Shown here piece by piece: positions 17,487 to 26,083 of a DNA stretch of 26,805 nt (its first letter is position 1; every line of letters starts with the position of its first letter). The notes beneath the pieces are model-generated. The model was not told the DNA's origin, did not search any database, and saw nothing but the letters and a program-made list of their open reading frames with translations. Where the stretch lies: NCBI GenBank assembly GCA_037133495.1, contig JBAXOA010000054.1:1-26805 (forward strand), in the 5' to 3' direction. This DNA is from JAAFHB01 sp037133495 (GTDB taxonomy: Bacteria; Bacteroidota; Bacteroidia; Bacteroidales; Prolixibacteraceae). Made by a program: the position numbers and the translations under genes.

Positions 17487-18384
17487 AAAACCTGATCAGA
17501 TAAGAATCGGCATTTGCACCGATGTCCATCTTAACCTGATGCATGATTCGGAATTGAGGCTTTCCACTTTTGTGGATGCCATGAATAAGGCAAAGCCCGA
17601 TTTCATCATTGAACTGGGAGATTTTATGACGCCCGATAAAAAATACGCCCACTTTATCGACACATGGAATCTGTTTCAGGGGGATAAATACCATGTGATT
17701 GGAAATCATGAGACGGATGGGGGATTTTCCAAAAGCCAGGTTCTCGTGAGCCGTGGAATGAGCCATCCCTACTATTCGTTTGATAAAAACGGCTTTCATT
17801 TTATCGTCCTCGACGGAAACGATAAAAAAACCCCCGATACAAAACCCTATTACCGTTTCATTGGTCCGGAACAGATAGCGTGGCTGAAATCAAATTTGTC
17901 TGAAGCAAATCTTCCGGTTATCCTATTTTCCCATCAGGAACTTCTCCCCCCTGATGGAGAAGAAGGGGGAAGTGTAGAGAACTATACGGAAGTTCAGCAA
18001 ATCCTTGAATTACATAACATTCATCATCCGGAAAACCGTGTTATTGCATGTTTTAATGGCCATAGCCATTTCGATTATGCTCAGAATAGTAACGGTATCT
18101 GGTACATCACAATTACATCGATGTCGTATCACTGGCTTGGAGATAAGTATGCCCAGATCAGGTACAATGATGAGATTGATAAAAAATTCCCCTGGATTAA
18201 GATGACTGCTCCGTTTAAGGAACCACTGTTTACTATTGTTGAAATCTCGAAAAAGGGTACGATCCGGGTCGCCGGGAAGAAATCTGAATGGGTAGGACCA
18301 ACTCCTTGGGAACTTGGATATCCCGATAGATTTAAAAAATATATGAGACCCGAAATCTCGGGCCGCCATCTTAAATTTGAATGA
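17419..18384 (+). CDS. Secreted calcineurin-like metallophosphoesterase
   Basis: The 321-residue protein has the complete two-metal signature: Asp35-x-His37, Gly67-Asp68, Gly95-Asn96-His97-Glu98, His172, and Gly214-His215-Ser216-His217. Residues 1-22 form a signal peptide, so it acts outside the cytoplasm. The start is at 17419 or the adjacent ATG at 17422; both lie within the last 68 bp of the preceding reading frame. Family members hydrolyse phosphomono- or diesters, and the substrate cannot be read from sequence. In this setting it could remove phosphate or a phosphodiester substituent from the glycan. The stop is 24 bp upstream of A'. Confidence 0.85.
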   Translation: MMRLFHLILFVGLILGTYISFGKKPDQIRIGICTDVHLNLMHDSELRLSTFVDAMNKAKPDFIIELGDFMTPDKKYAHFIDTWNLFQGDKYHVIGNHETDGGFSKSQVLVSRGMSHPYYSFDKNGFHFIVLDGNDKKTPDTKPYYRFIGPEQIAWLKSNLSEANLPVILFSHQELLPPDGEEGGSVENYTEVQQILELHNIHHPENRVIACFNGHSHFDYAQNSNGIWYITITSMSYHWLGDKYAQIRYNDEIDKKFPWIKMTAPFKEPLFTIVEISKKGTIRVAGKKSEWVGPTPWELGYPDRFKKYMRPEISGRHLKFE

Positions 18385-18408
18385 TAAGTCAAATTAAAAA
18401 ACCATAAA

Positions 18409-20658
18409 ATGAGATCACTTCTTTTAATCCTTCTGCTGCTGAACTTCTGCTCGTATGCTCAAAAGGGACCCAGTCTTCCAATTTTCAATAAAGAAGCCAT
18501 AACAGCTCATGGTGATTGGCTCATCGAAAAAACGGATGCCAAAGCCGGGCTTTACAAAACGGAGGATGGTAAACTGGTATTCAGTAATGGAATAGTTACC
18601 CGCACTTTTTCGCTCTCGCCTAATTGCGCCACAATAGGCCTTGACTTATTGAGTAATAACGAATCGTTTCTGCGATCGGTCCGGCCAGAGGCTGAAGTTG
18701 AGATCGACGGCATGAAGTTTAGTGTGGGTGGTCTTACCGGTCAGCCAATTCATAATTATCTTTTGCCAGAATGGCTGACAAAAATGGAGGCCGATCCTTC
18801 ATCATTTAAGCTGGTTGATTACACTCAGAGCGAAATCAAGGAACGTTTCCCCTTGAAGAAAAGGATCGAGTGGATGCCTAAAGATATGCCCTGGCCACTT
18901 CCCGGCAAGGAGCTTGTATTCAGATATAAACTGGATGATGCTGCAATCAGGTTACTGGCCGGAAAATCAATAGCCGATGAAAAATCACCCATCTTGGTAA
19001 ATAGTGTATTTCAATACCTAAGCCAGGTTATGGTGGAGGTTCATTATGAGTTGTATGACGGAATGCCGCTTTTTTCCAAATGGATAAAGATTCTAAACCA
19101 ATCATCCCGTGAAATCCGGATCAATACCTTCAAGAGCGAAATATTGGCGGTAACAGAGCCGGAAAGTATGGTTGACAGCAAAAAGAGCTGGATATTGCCC
19201 AATATAACCGTTGAAACTGATTACAATTTTGGGGGAATGTCCGATGAAAGCCTCCTTCAGTCGAGTGTTGCATGGAATATTGATCCGCTTTACCAGACTC
19301 AGGTCAATTACGAACGGACTACGCCCTGCCTTCTCGAAACCTATCCAAAATACGGACCCGATCAGGTCGTAAAAACCACTGAAAGCTTCGAATCTTACCG
19401 GATATGGGAACTGATTCACGATAGTCGCGAGCCTGAACGTAAAGGGCTGGAGCACAGACGCATGATGAGGTCGTTAGCTCCATGGTCAACGGAGAATCCA
19501 ATTTTGATGCATGTCAGCAGTTCGAAAGATGAGGCAGTTAAAAAAGCAGTTGACCAGTGTGCTGAAGTAGGTTTTGAAATGGTGATTATGACTTTTGGCA
19601 GTGGCTTTAGCGTAGAAAACAAAACGGATGAAAATCTGACACGGATGAAAAACCTTGCAGACTATGCCCATTCCAAAGGGATTGCCTTGGGTGGTTATTC
19701 ACTCCTGGCAAGCCGGAAAGTGGGTGGGGGAGACGATGTAGTGATGCCTCAGGGCATGACTCCCCGTTTTGGCAATTCTCCTTGTCTTGAAAGTAAATGG
19801 GGAATTAAATATTTCGAAGAACTCTATAATTTCTATGAAAAGACAGGACTCGATATCCTCGAGCATGATGGCTCTTATCCGGGAGATGTCTGTGCCGCGA
19901 ACGATCATCCGGGTCATACCGGACTAAACGATTCACAATGGAATCAATACAGGAAAATAACCGCTTTCTACCGTTGGTGTCGTGCAAAAGGGATCTATCT
20001 TAACGTCCCCGACTACTATTTTCTGGCCGGAAGCAATAAAACAGGAATGGGCTACCGCGAAACAAACTGGTCACTTCCTCGTGAACAGCAGGAGATCATC
20101 GAACGGCAGAATATTTATGACGGAACATGGACCAAAACCCCGTCGATGGGCTGGATGTTCGTACCGCTTGTTCAATATCACGGAGGAGGCGCCGCCGCAA
20201 CCATTGAACCTTTAAAAGAGCATTTGACTCACTATGGTCAGCGGCTGGCCAACCTGTTTGGCGCAGGGGTGCAGGCATGTTATCGGGGACCTCAGCTGTA
20301 TGATGCCCCGGAAGCAAAAGCGCTGGTTGAAAAATGGGTGAGCTTTTACAAAATGCACCGCCAGATACTGGATGGTGACATTATCCATATCCGCAGACCG
20401 GATGGCCGCGATTTTGACGCGATCCTTCATGTTGATCCCAACGGTATTGAAAAAGGGTTATTGATGATTTACAATCCGTTAAACGAACCAATTACCCGCA
20501 CCCTGAATATTCCGGTATATTATACGGGATTGAAAGATCAAGCAAGCGTAAAGGAACAGGAAGGGTCTTCAAAAACGGTTTTGATTACCCGCGATTATAA
20601 AATTAACCTGACTGTTACAGTACCTGCAAAAGGGTACCAATATTTTAGTATCAGATGA
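18409..20658 (+). CDS. Gene A': paralogue of A, GH36-like secreted glycosidase
   Basis: This 749-residue protein carries a Sec signal (cleavage near SYA17|Q) and aligns with gene A over its full length. Shared blocks include ATIG, SFLRSVRPEA, VGGLTGQPIHNYLLPEWL, PILMHV, EVGFEMVIMTFGSGF and LFGAGVQACYRGP. The candidate catalytic residues are kept: Asp487 and Asp493 in ILEHDGSYPGDVC and Asp535 in YLNVPDYYF. Compared with A there are small insertions around 185-205, and A's PMTGKPGG segment is shortened. Strong conservation of the acids suggests both copies are active, perhaps on different linkages. The stop overlaps the start of the SASA-GH172 gene by 4 bp (ATGA), so the two are probably translationally coupled. 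Confidence 0.66.
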   Translation: MRSLLLILLLLNFCSYAQKGPSLPIFNKEAITAHGDWLIEKTDAKAGLYKTEDGKLVFSNGIVTRTFSLSPNCATIGLDLLSNNESFLRSVRPEAEVEIDGMKFSVGGLTGQPIHNYLLPEWLTKMEADPSSFKLVDYTQSEIKERFPLKKRIEWMPKDMPWPLPGKELVFRYKLDDAAIRLLAGKSIADEKSPILVNSVFQYLSQVMVEVHYELYDGMPLFSKWIKILNQSSREIRINTFKSEILAVTEPESMVDSKKSWILPNITVETDYNFGGMSDESLLQSSVAWNIDPLYQTQVNYERTTPCLLETYPKYGPDQVVKTTESFESYRIWELIHDSREPERKGLEHRRMMRSLAPWSTENPILMHVSSSKDEAVKKAVDQCAEVGFEMVIMTFGSGFSVENKTDENLTRMKNLADYAHSKGIALGGYSLLASRKVGGGDDVVMPQGMTPRFGNSPCLESKWGIKYFEELYNFYEKTGLDILEHDGSYPGDVCAANDHPGHTGLNDSQWNQYRKITAFYRWCRAKGIYLNVPDYYFLAGSNKTGMGYRETNWSLPREQQEIIERQNIYDGTWTKTPSMGWMFVPLVQYHGGGAAATIEPLKEHLTHYGQRLANLFGAGVQACYRGPQLYDAPEAKALVEKWVSFYKMHRQILDGDIIHIRRPDGRDFDAILHVDPNGIEKGLLMIYNPLNEPITRTLNIPVYYTGLKDQASVKEQEGSSKTVLITRDYKINLTVTVPAKGYQYFSIR

Positions 20659-23240
20659 AAAAAATAATTGGGTTGTTTTTCCTGATCTGCACCTTGCCGC
20701 TGATGGGTTTGGGACAAGTTATGCAACCTACTCCGCAAAGAGGCAATTCTGGTAATCCGGTCACTAATGACCGTCCGGTAAGGGTGTTTATTCTTGCCGG
20801 TCAGTCCAATGCCGTCGGGTATAATCATATCAAAGAGCTTCGTGATTCCAAGTCATTTTTAACCGAAAATTCAGCGAATCTTGCCAAAGTGATGTTCTGG
20901 CCGGGAAGCAACGCGCGGCCTGGATTTGAAAATATATGGACAAAACTACAACCGGGAATTTCTGAAATATCAGTTAAAGAACCCTATAAAGATGGCTGCT
21001 TTGGCCCTGAAATAGGATTTGCACTAACACTGCAAAAACTGCTGCCGGGAGATAAAATTGCAATCATAAAATATGCCGAAGGTGGGACAGGCATTGCCCG
21101 AAGCCTCGATTATAAGGATTATATCCCTGCACTAAAAGACTTTGACGATAAAGGGAAGAATTGGCACCCGCCGGTTGATGGAAAAGAAGGAGGACTGCTT
21201 TATAAAAATCTGACAGACAATATCAGGAAAGCCTTGGAAAACTTGAAATATCAAGGATTGAAATACGAAATCAGCGGCTTTCTTTGGATGCAGGGAGAAC
21301 ATGAAGCCGGAATCAGCAAAACAATGGCTGAGGATTATGGTAAATTACTTTCCCTTTTCAGGGAATCGGTACGTCACGATCTGAAGATCAAAAAGCTTCC
21401 TTTTATTGTTGGGGAAATCAACAGCCACACCTGGGCATTTGCCGAGATTGCCCGAAAACAGCAGACTCTGGCTTGCGAAAAAGATCCCGGCAGTCTGCTG
21501 ATTAAAACTACTGATCTTTCCAGGGGAAGCATCGGAGGTGCTGCCCATTTCGATGCTGATGGAATGATGATATTGGGTAATCGTTTCGCTCAGGGAATGC
21601 ACACGTTCCTGTACAGCCAAGCTATTGATCCAAAACATCCTGTAATTTCTTTTGTGAGCCTGCTCGAAGAACTCACCAATACGTCGGCTATTGCCCAATG
21701 GCCATCACCGGAACATCAGTCATTGCAGGCAAGCAGCTATAACCGGGCATCCGTAGCACCCGATCAGCCAGGTTGGTTTGCCGACAGCGACGGGGTCAGC
21801 TGGATCAGAGAAGAGATGAATAATGGCAAAAAAGAATTTGTCATTATGGAAAACGACGGGCCGGGTTGCATCACCCGAATGTGGACCCCTTTCTTCTATT
21901 ACGGTTTTAATAACCGAACCGGTCCGAATGTAAAAATTTACCTCGACGGGAATAAAATGCCCGTTATAGATGAGAATTTCATAGCCCTCCTTTGCGGAAA
22001 GGGAACGATCCATCCACCTTTTGCCGGTTACACTGCACGGGCCGGAGTTTGTTTTCTTCCCATTCCTTTCTCAAAAAGCTGCAAGATAACCCTCGACGAC
22101 AAAGCATTTTATAACATCATCAATTACAGGGCTTACCAGAAGAGCGAACACGTACAAACATTTTCGAAAGATACGTATAACAAGAGCGCCGCTCTTTTAA
22201 ATGCTGCGACACAATTATTGTCAAACCCTAAACCTTACACTGAAGGGTGGCAAAAATTGATCGAAAAGACCATAAAGCCGAACGATAGTCTAATGATTCC
22301 ACTACCCGAAGGAAATCATGCCATAAGGCAAATAACAATCCGGCTAAATTCCAAAAGTAGTTTGCAATCCCTTCGGTCAACAATTCTCAAAATTACTTTC
22401 GATGGTAAACAAACTGTCTGGTGTCCGGTTGGTGATTTCTTTTGCAGTCCGGATACTATCAATCCTTTCACTACTAAAAATCTAAGCGTTTCAAAACAGG
22501 GCCATATGACCTGCACCTGGGTGATGCCTTACTCTTCCGGTGCTCAATTAACGCTTATTAATCTTCAGAATCACGACGTCACGTTATCTGTAGGACTGAA
22601 TGTCGGCGATTATAGCTGGAATGACCAGTCTATGTATTTTCATACCAACTGGGCAGACGTTGGACCGTTGCCGGGCAATCATTTTCTCGATTTAAATTTT
22701 ATCAGTATCACCGGGAAAGGAGTTTTGGCCGGAGACGCATTGACCGTTCTATCACCCGGCACAGGCTGGTGGGGCGAAGGGGATGAAAAAATTTATATTG
22801 ATGAAAATGACCTCAACCGGAGATTTCCATCTCATTTTGGAACCGGCACAGAGGATTATTATGGCTGGGCAGGAGGAGTTAATCCTACGGGGAAAGACAC
22901 TTTTTCGATGCCCTTCGGTTCGAATGTAAGAATTGGAAATCCACTAAATCCTAAAGGATATAATATTTGTTTCCGTAACCGTATTCTGGATGATATTCCA
23001 TTTAATAACCACCTGGTATTTGATATGGAAGCTTCTCCGGGAACAGATATCCGCAATCACTGGAACCTGCTGGCTTATTCTATGGTCACTTACTGGTATG
23101 GTATGCCGGACGCGAAGTCGAACAGGGCCCCTCAGCGCGACCGTGCCAGACAGAAGCTGATCTCAGTTTCTGAATTAGAAAGATTGCAACAATTGCTGAA
23201 AGACAGTGTGATTACTAATTTAAATAAACCTGAGAAATGA
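20655..23240 (+). CDS. SASA-type carbohydrate esterase fused to a DUF2961/GH172 domain
   Basis: The 861-residue protein has a Sec signal (about 1-20) and two enzyme domains. Residues 42-320 are an SGNH/SASA (sialate O-acetylesterase, CE6-like) domain: GQSN at 49-52 gives nucleophile Ser51, and WMQGEHEAG at 211-219 and HFDADG at 298-303 follow the family blocks. The usual Asp three residues before His298 is Gly295, so Asp287 may serve instead. Residues 335-820 are a DUF2961 domain, now GH172 (alpha-D-fructofuranosidase and D-arabinofuranosidase activities known). GWWGEGD gives Glu708 and FGTGTEDYYGW gives Glu733, matching the paired catalytic glutamates of the family. The likely job is removing O-acetyl groups and a terminal furanoside from one substrate. 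It is joined to both neighbours by 4-bp ATGA overlaps. Confidence 0.82.
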   Translation: MKKIIGLFFLICTLPLMGLGQVMQPTPQRGNSGNPVTNDRPVRVFILAGQSNAVGYNHIKELRDSKSFLTENSANLAKVMFWPGSNARPGFENIWTKLQPGISEISVKEPYKDGCFGPEIGFALTLQKLLPGDKIAIIKYAEGGTGIARSLDYKDYIPALKDFDDKGKNWHPPVDGKEGGLLYKNLTDNIRKALENLKYQGLKYEISGFLWMQGEHEAGISKTMAEDYGKLLSLFRESVRHDLKIKKLPFIVGEINSHTWAFAEIARKQQTLACEKDPGSLLIKTTDLSRGSIGGAAHFDADGMMILGNRFAQGMHTFLYSQAIDPKHPVISFVSLLEELTNTSAIAQWPSPEHQSLQASSYNRASVAPDQPGWFADSDGVSWIREEMNNGKKEFVIMENDGPGCITRMWTPFFYYGFNNRTGPNVKIYLDGNKMPVIDENFIALLCGKGTIHPPFAGYTARAGVCFLPIPFSKSCKITLDDKAFYNIINYRAYQKSEHVQTFSKDTYNKSAALLNAATQLLSNPKPYTEGWQKLIEKTIKPNDSLMIPLPEGNHAIRQITIRLNSKSSLQSLRSTILKITFDGKQTVWCPVGDFFCSPDTINPFTTKNLSVSKQGHMTCTWVMPYSSGAQLTLINLQNHDVTLSVGLNVGDYSWNDQSMYFHTNWADVGPLPGNHFLDLNFISITGKGVLAGDALTVLSPGTGWWGEGDEKIYIDENDLNRRFPSHFGTGTEDYYGWAGGVNPTGKDTFSMPFGSNVRIGNPLNPKGYNICFRNRILDDIPFNNHLVFDMEASPGTDIRNHWNLLAYSMVTYWYGMPDAKSNRAPQRDRARQKLISVSELERLQQLLKDSVITNLNKPEK

Positions 23241-25864
23241 AAAACCTGATTATTAGTCTGCTTATTTTATTTGTCCTTTGTGAGACATCCTTTGCCGGCA
23301 AATACGGCAACAATCTTTCCACAAATTTGGCTTTGGAAAAGTACGGTAATCTGCTTAAAAGTCATTCATTTCTGGTCTATCCTGAATTGCGTGAGAATCC
23401 GATAAAGTGGTTTGATTCCATTCCGGAAGGGAAAATCACCGATGCGATTCGTGCCAGCGTTTTTGAAATGCAGGCAAAGCCGGGTGAACTGTTTGTCTTT
23501 CAGTTAGGATTATGGGCCTTGGATAAGGAGGTTAAAAATGTGCAGATTCAATACTCAGACTTCAAAGATGAACATGGCCAAATAATTGCGGCCGCAAGGA
23601 TAACCTGTTTTAATAAGGGAGGAATTGATTTCATGGGAAAATCATTTTCCAAGGAAGTAAAGGTGCCGGCCGGGCGCGTGCAGGCACTATGGCTGGGTGT
23701 TGATCTGGATAAGATCAAAGAAGGAAATTTTAAAGGTTCGGTTACTGTACTTGCAGGCACGGAAAAAGTCGTCATTCCTCTTCTGATAAAGGTGAATGGC
23801 GAAGCAGTTCCTAATCATGGATACAATGAAGGATCCAGACTTTCGCGCCTTGGATGGCTTAATTCAACGGTAGGAATAAATGAGGAGATTACCAAAGGAT
23901 TTCTGCCTGTCAACGTTGAACAGAAAAAAGTCTCCATCTTGGGACGCACCCTCAATATTGCAGACAGTGGTCTGCCTGAATCGATTATTAGCTATTTTGG
24001 GGCATCAAACCAATCGCTCGTTGATCAGGGAGAGCCAATCGTAAATCATCCTTTCCGATTTGTAGTTGAAAAAGAAAATGGAACCATCGTCCTTCTGGTT
24101 CCTGACAAGATGACTTTTAAGGATAAATCTCCCTCCAGGGCTGCATGGAGTGTGATGAACAGATCTGATGAGTTTGACCTGGAGTGTGCCGGAGCAATGG
24201 AGTTCGACGGCTTTGTGGATTACCGGTTAAAACTTACAGTAAAAAAAACCGTTAAGGTAAAAGATATCCGGCTTGAGATTCCCGTGGTAAAAGAGAAAAG
24301 CGAATATATGATGGGACTGGGCCACGAAGGCGGATTCCGCACCCCCGAATGGAAATGGAGATGGGATGTGTCTAAAAATCAGGATATGCTGTGGGTTGGA
24401 GCAGTGAACGGAGGCTTGCGTATTAAATGGAAAGCTGAGAATTATGTTCGTCCATTGGTCAATATCTATTACGCTTTTGGCCCGCTAAAGCTTCCGCCTT
24501 CATGGGGAAACAGCGGTAAAGGCGGTGTTAATGTCGGACAGCAAGACAGTGATGTAGTGATCAGTGCCTGGTCGGGCAATCGTGAATTGAAACCGGGGGA
24601 GTCGCTTAACTACGATTTTGAACTGCTGATCACCCCATTCAGGGTAATTGACCGGCAGAATAAATTTGGCGACAGGTATTACCATGGCGGAGGGACAAAT
24701 ACCTCGGTGAAAGTGGAAACCGCGAAGAAAGTTGGGGCGAATATTATCAATATCCACCATGCCGAAGACATCTATCCATTTATCAATTATCCTTATTTAG
24801 ATGCCAATATTGGAGAACTTACCCAGCTGGTAGCCAATGCACACAAGGAAAATTTGCGGATGAAAATGTATTACACCACCCGCGAACTCACCAAAAATCT
24901 GCCTGAATTCTGGGCTTTCAACAGTCTTAACGGAGAGGTTATTTTCCCCGGACCGGGTAATGCCAGCCGGACAGAGGCTTTACATTCCAAAGGTCCGAAT
25001 GAGTGGTTAATCAAAAATATGAGGGAAAAGTATATCCCCGCCTGGTATAATATTATTAAGGAAGGGAAGTTTAAGGGCGAAAATGACCTCTCGGTGATTA
25101 CGACTCCTGACAGTCGCCTCAACAATTTTTACATTGCAGGATTAGACTGGATGGTGCAGCATATTGGCATTGATGGCGTTTATATCGATGATGCGGCCCT
25201 TGACCGTTTTACATTACGACGGGCCCGAAAAGTGATCGACCAATATCGCCCTGAGGGAAGAATGGATCTTCATAGCTGGAACCACTTTAATAAATGGGCC
25301 GGATTCACCAATTGCCTGAATCTTTATATGGATCTGCTGCCCTATTTCGATCTGGTCTGGATTGGTGAAGGGCGCAACTACGACCGGTTATCCGATCACT
25401 GGCTGGTCGAAGTTTCCGGAATTCCATTCGGTCTTGCCGGACAAATGCTCCAGGGAGGAGGAAATCCCTGGCGGGGAATGGTTTATGGCATTACAAATCG
25501 TGGCGGATGGACCGATAAATCACCGTATGAAATTTGGAAATTCTGGGATAAATACCAACTTAAAGACAAGATAATGGTGGGTTACTGGGAAAAAAATTCT
25601 CCTGTAACATGCAGTAATCCATCGGCTAAAGCATCAATATTCATAGGACGGGATGAAATAATTGTTGCAGTTGCCAATTGGACTGACCTTGATGCACACA
25701 CATCACTTACATTAAATTGGGCAAAATTGGGAATGGATCCGGCCAGATCAGATATTTCAATTCCTGAGTTACAGAATTTTCAGACGGAACAAACATCTGT
25801 TTCACTGGATAAACTAACCCTTCCGGGAAAGAAGGGATACCTGATTGTAATTAAGAAAAAATAA
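23237..25864 (+). CDS. Gene C': paralogue of C, DUF6067/GH123-like glycosidase
   Basis: This 875-residue protein has a Sec signal ending near SFA20 and aligns with gene C from C residue 188 onward (LVYPELRENPIKWFDSIPEG here); it lacks C's N-terminal domain. Conserved blocks include YMMGLGHEGGF (357-367), NIINIHHAEDIYPFINYPY (502-520), the acid motif GVYIDDAALDR with Asp651 and Asp656, DLHSW (677-681), WIGEGRNY with Glu711, and GGNPWRGMVYG (741-751). C has Gly where C' has Asp652. It is the last gene of the operon, coupled to the SASA-GH172 gene by an ATGA overlap. The family assignment is by remembered pattern, and GH123-like activity on N-acetylhexosamine is possible but unproven. Confidence 0.7.
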   Translation: MKNLIISLLILFVLCETSFAGKYGNNLSTNLALEKYGNLLKSHSFLVYPELRENPIKWFDSIPEGKITDAIRASVFEMQAKPGELFVFQLGLWALDKEVKNVQIQYSDFKDEHGQIIAAARITCFNKGGIDFMGKSFSKEVKVPAGRVQALWLGVDLDKIKEGNFKGSVTVLAGTEKVVIPLLIKVNGEAVPNHGYNEGSRLSRLGWLNSTVGINEEITKGFLPVNVEQKKVSILGRTLNIADSGLPESIISYFGASNQSLVDQGEPIVNHPFRFVVEKENGTIVLLVPDKMTFKDKSPSRAAWSVMNRSDEFDLECAGAMEFDGFVDYRLKLTVKKTVKVKDIRLEIPVVKEKSEYMMGLGHEGGFRTPEWKWRWDVSKNQDMLWVGAVNGGLRIKWKAENYVRPLVNIYYAFGPLKLPPSWGNSGKGGVNVGQQDSDVVISAWSGNRELKPGESLNYDFELLITPFRVIDRQNKFGDRYYHGGGTNTSVKVETAKKVGANIINIHHAEDIYPFINYPYLDANIGELTQLVANAHKENLRMKMYYTTRELTKNLPEFWAFNSLNGEVIFPGPGNASRTEALHSKGPNEWLIKNMREKYIPAWYNIIKEGKFKGENDLSVITTPDSRLNNFYIAGLDWMVQHIGIDGVYIDDAALDRFTLRRARKVIDQYRPEGRMDLHSWNHFNKWAGFTNCLNLYMDLLPYFDLVWIGEGRNYDRLSDHWLVEVSGIPFGLAGQMLQGGGNPWRGMVYGITNRGGWTDKSPYEIWKFWDKYQLKDKIMVGYWEKNSPVTCSNPSAKASIFIGRDEIIVAVANWTDLDAHTSLTLNWAKLGMDPARSDISIPELQNFQTEQTSVSLDKLTLPGKKGYLIVIKKK

Positions 25865-25866
25865 TA

Positions 25867-25941
25867 ATGTCGTATTTTCACACTGAATGCTAAAATAATT
25901 AATTTTCATGTGCTGAAGAATTTAAAAATAAAATGCGACAT
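25867..25941. repeat. 12-bp inverted repeat after the operon
   Basis: ATGTCGTATTTT at 25867-25878 pairs with AAAATGCGACAT at 25930-25941 over all 12 positions, one of them a G-T pair, across a 51-base AT-rich spacer that holds a smaller AAAAT/ATTTT hairpin (25892-25906). It lies 3 bp after the stop of C' and about 53 bp before the sigma-factor promoter region. It may be the operon's transcript end or an mRNA-protecting structure. There is no U-rich tail after the second arm, so it is not a textbook intrinsic terminator. The rest of the 219-bp spacer (25865-26083) holds only this and the promoter below. Confidence 0.4.
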
Positions 25942-25993
25942 CTAATTATTCGTACTACTTAACTAACTATTTGCACTATTTAAATTAACACAA

Positions 25994-26024
25994 TTTTAAA
26001 TGTGCCAATTATTTTTTATATTTG
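25994..26024 (+). promoter_or_regulatory. Bacteroidota-type promoter of the ECF sigma gene
   Basis: TATATTTG at 26017-26024 matches the -7 consensus TAnnTTTG at every fixed base. TTTT at 25994-25997 matches three of four bases of the -33 TTTG element with a 19-bp spacer. Transcription would start near 26031, giving a leader of about 53 nt to the ATG at 26084. This also argues that the longer open frame from 26000 is not translated, since its start would precede the transcript. Confidence 0.6.
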
Positions 26025-26083
26025 TATTCGAAGGTGTTCGTATTCGACATTCGATTCTTTTTACCGTTTCAACCAAACTAACC

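Larger units (their letters stand above)
168..25864 (+). other. Putative 12-gene glycan-degradation operon
   Basis: Twelve consecutive + strand genes are separated by only 11 to 53 bp or overlap. The overlaps are 8 bp (ATGAATAA at 6013-6020), 68 bp (17419-17486), and two 4-bp ATGA overlaps at 20655-20658 and 23237-23240. No convincing terminator lies between them. The first substantial spacer comes after 25864. Ten products carry export signals, one is an inner-membrane sugar permease and one is a soluble cytoplasmic enzyme, which fits extracytoplasmic depolymerisation followed by uptake. A weak internal promoter is possible at 12502-12509. Co-transcription is inferred from spacing only. Confidence 0.7.

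Noticed and set aside
26000..26083. 28-codon N-terminal extension of the sigma factor
   Set aside because: It would begin upstream of the predicted -7 element at 26017-26024, so it would not be in the transcript, and ECF factors normally begin close to region 2.
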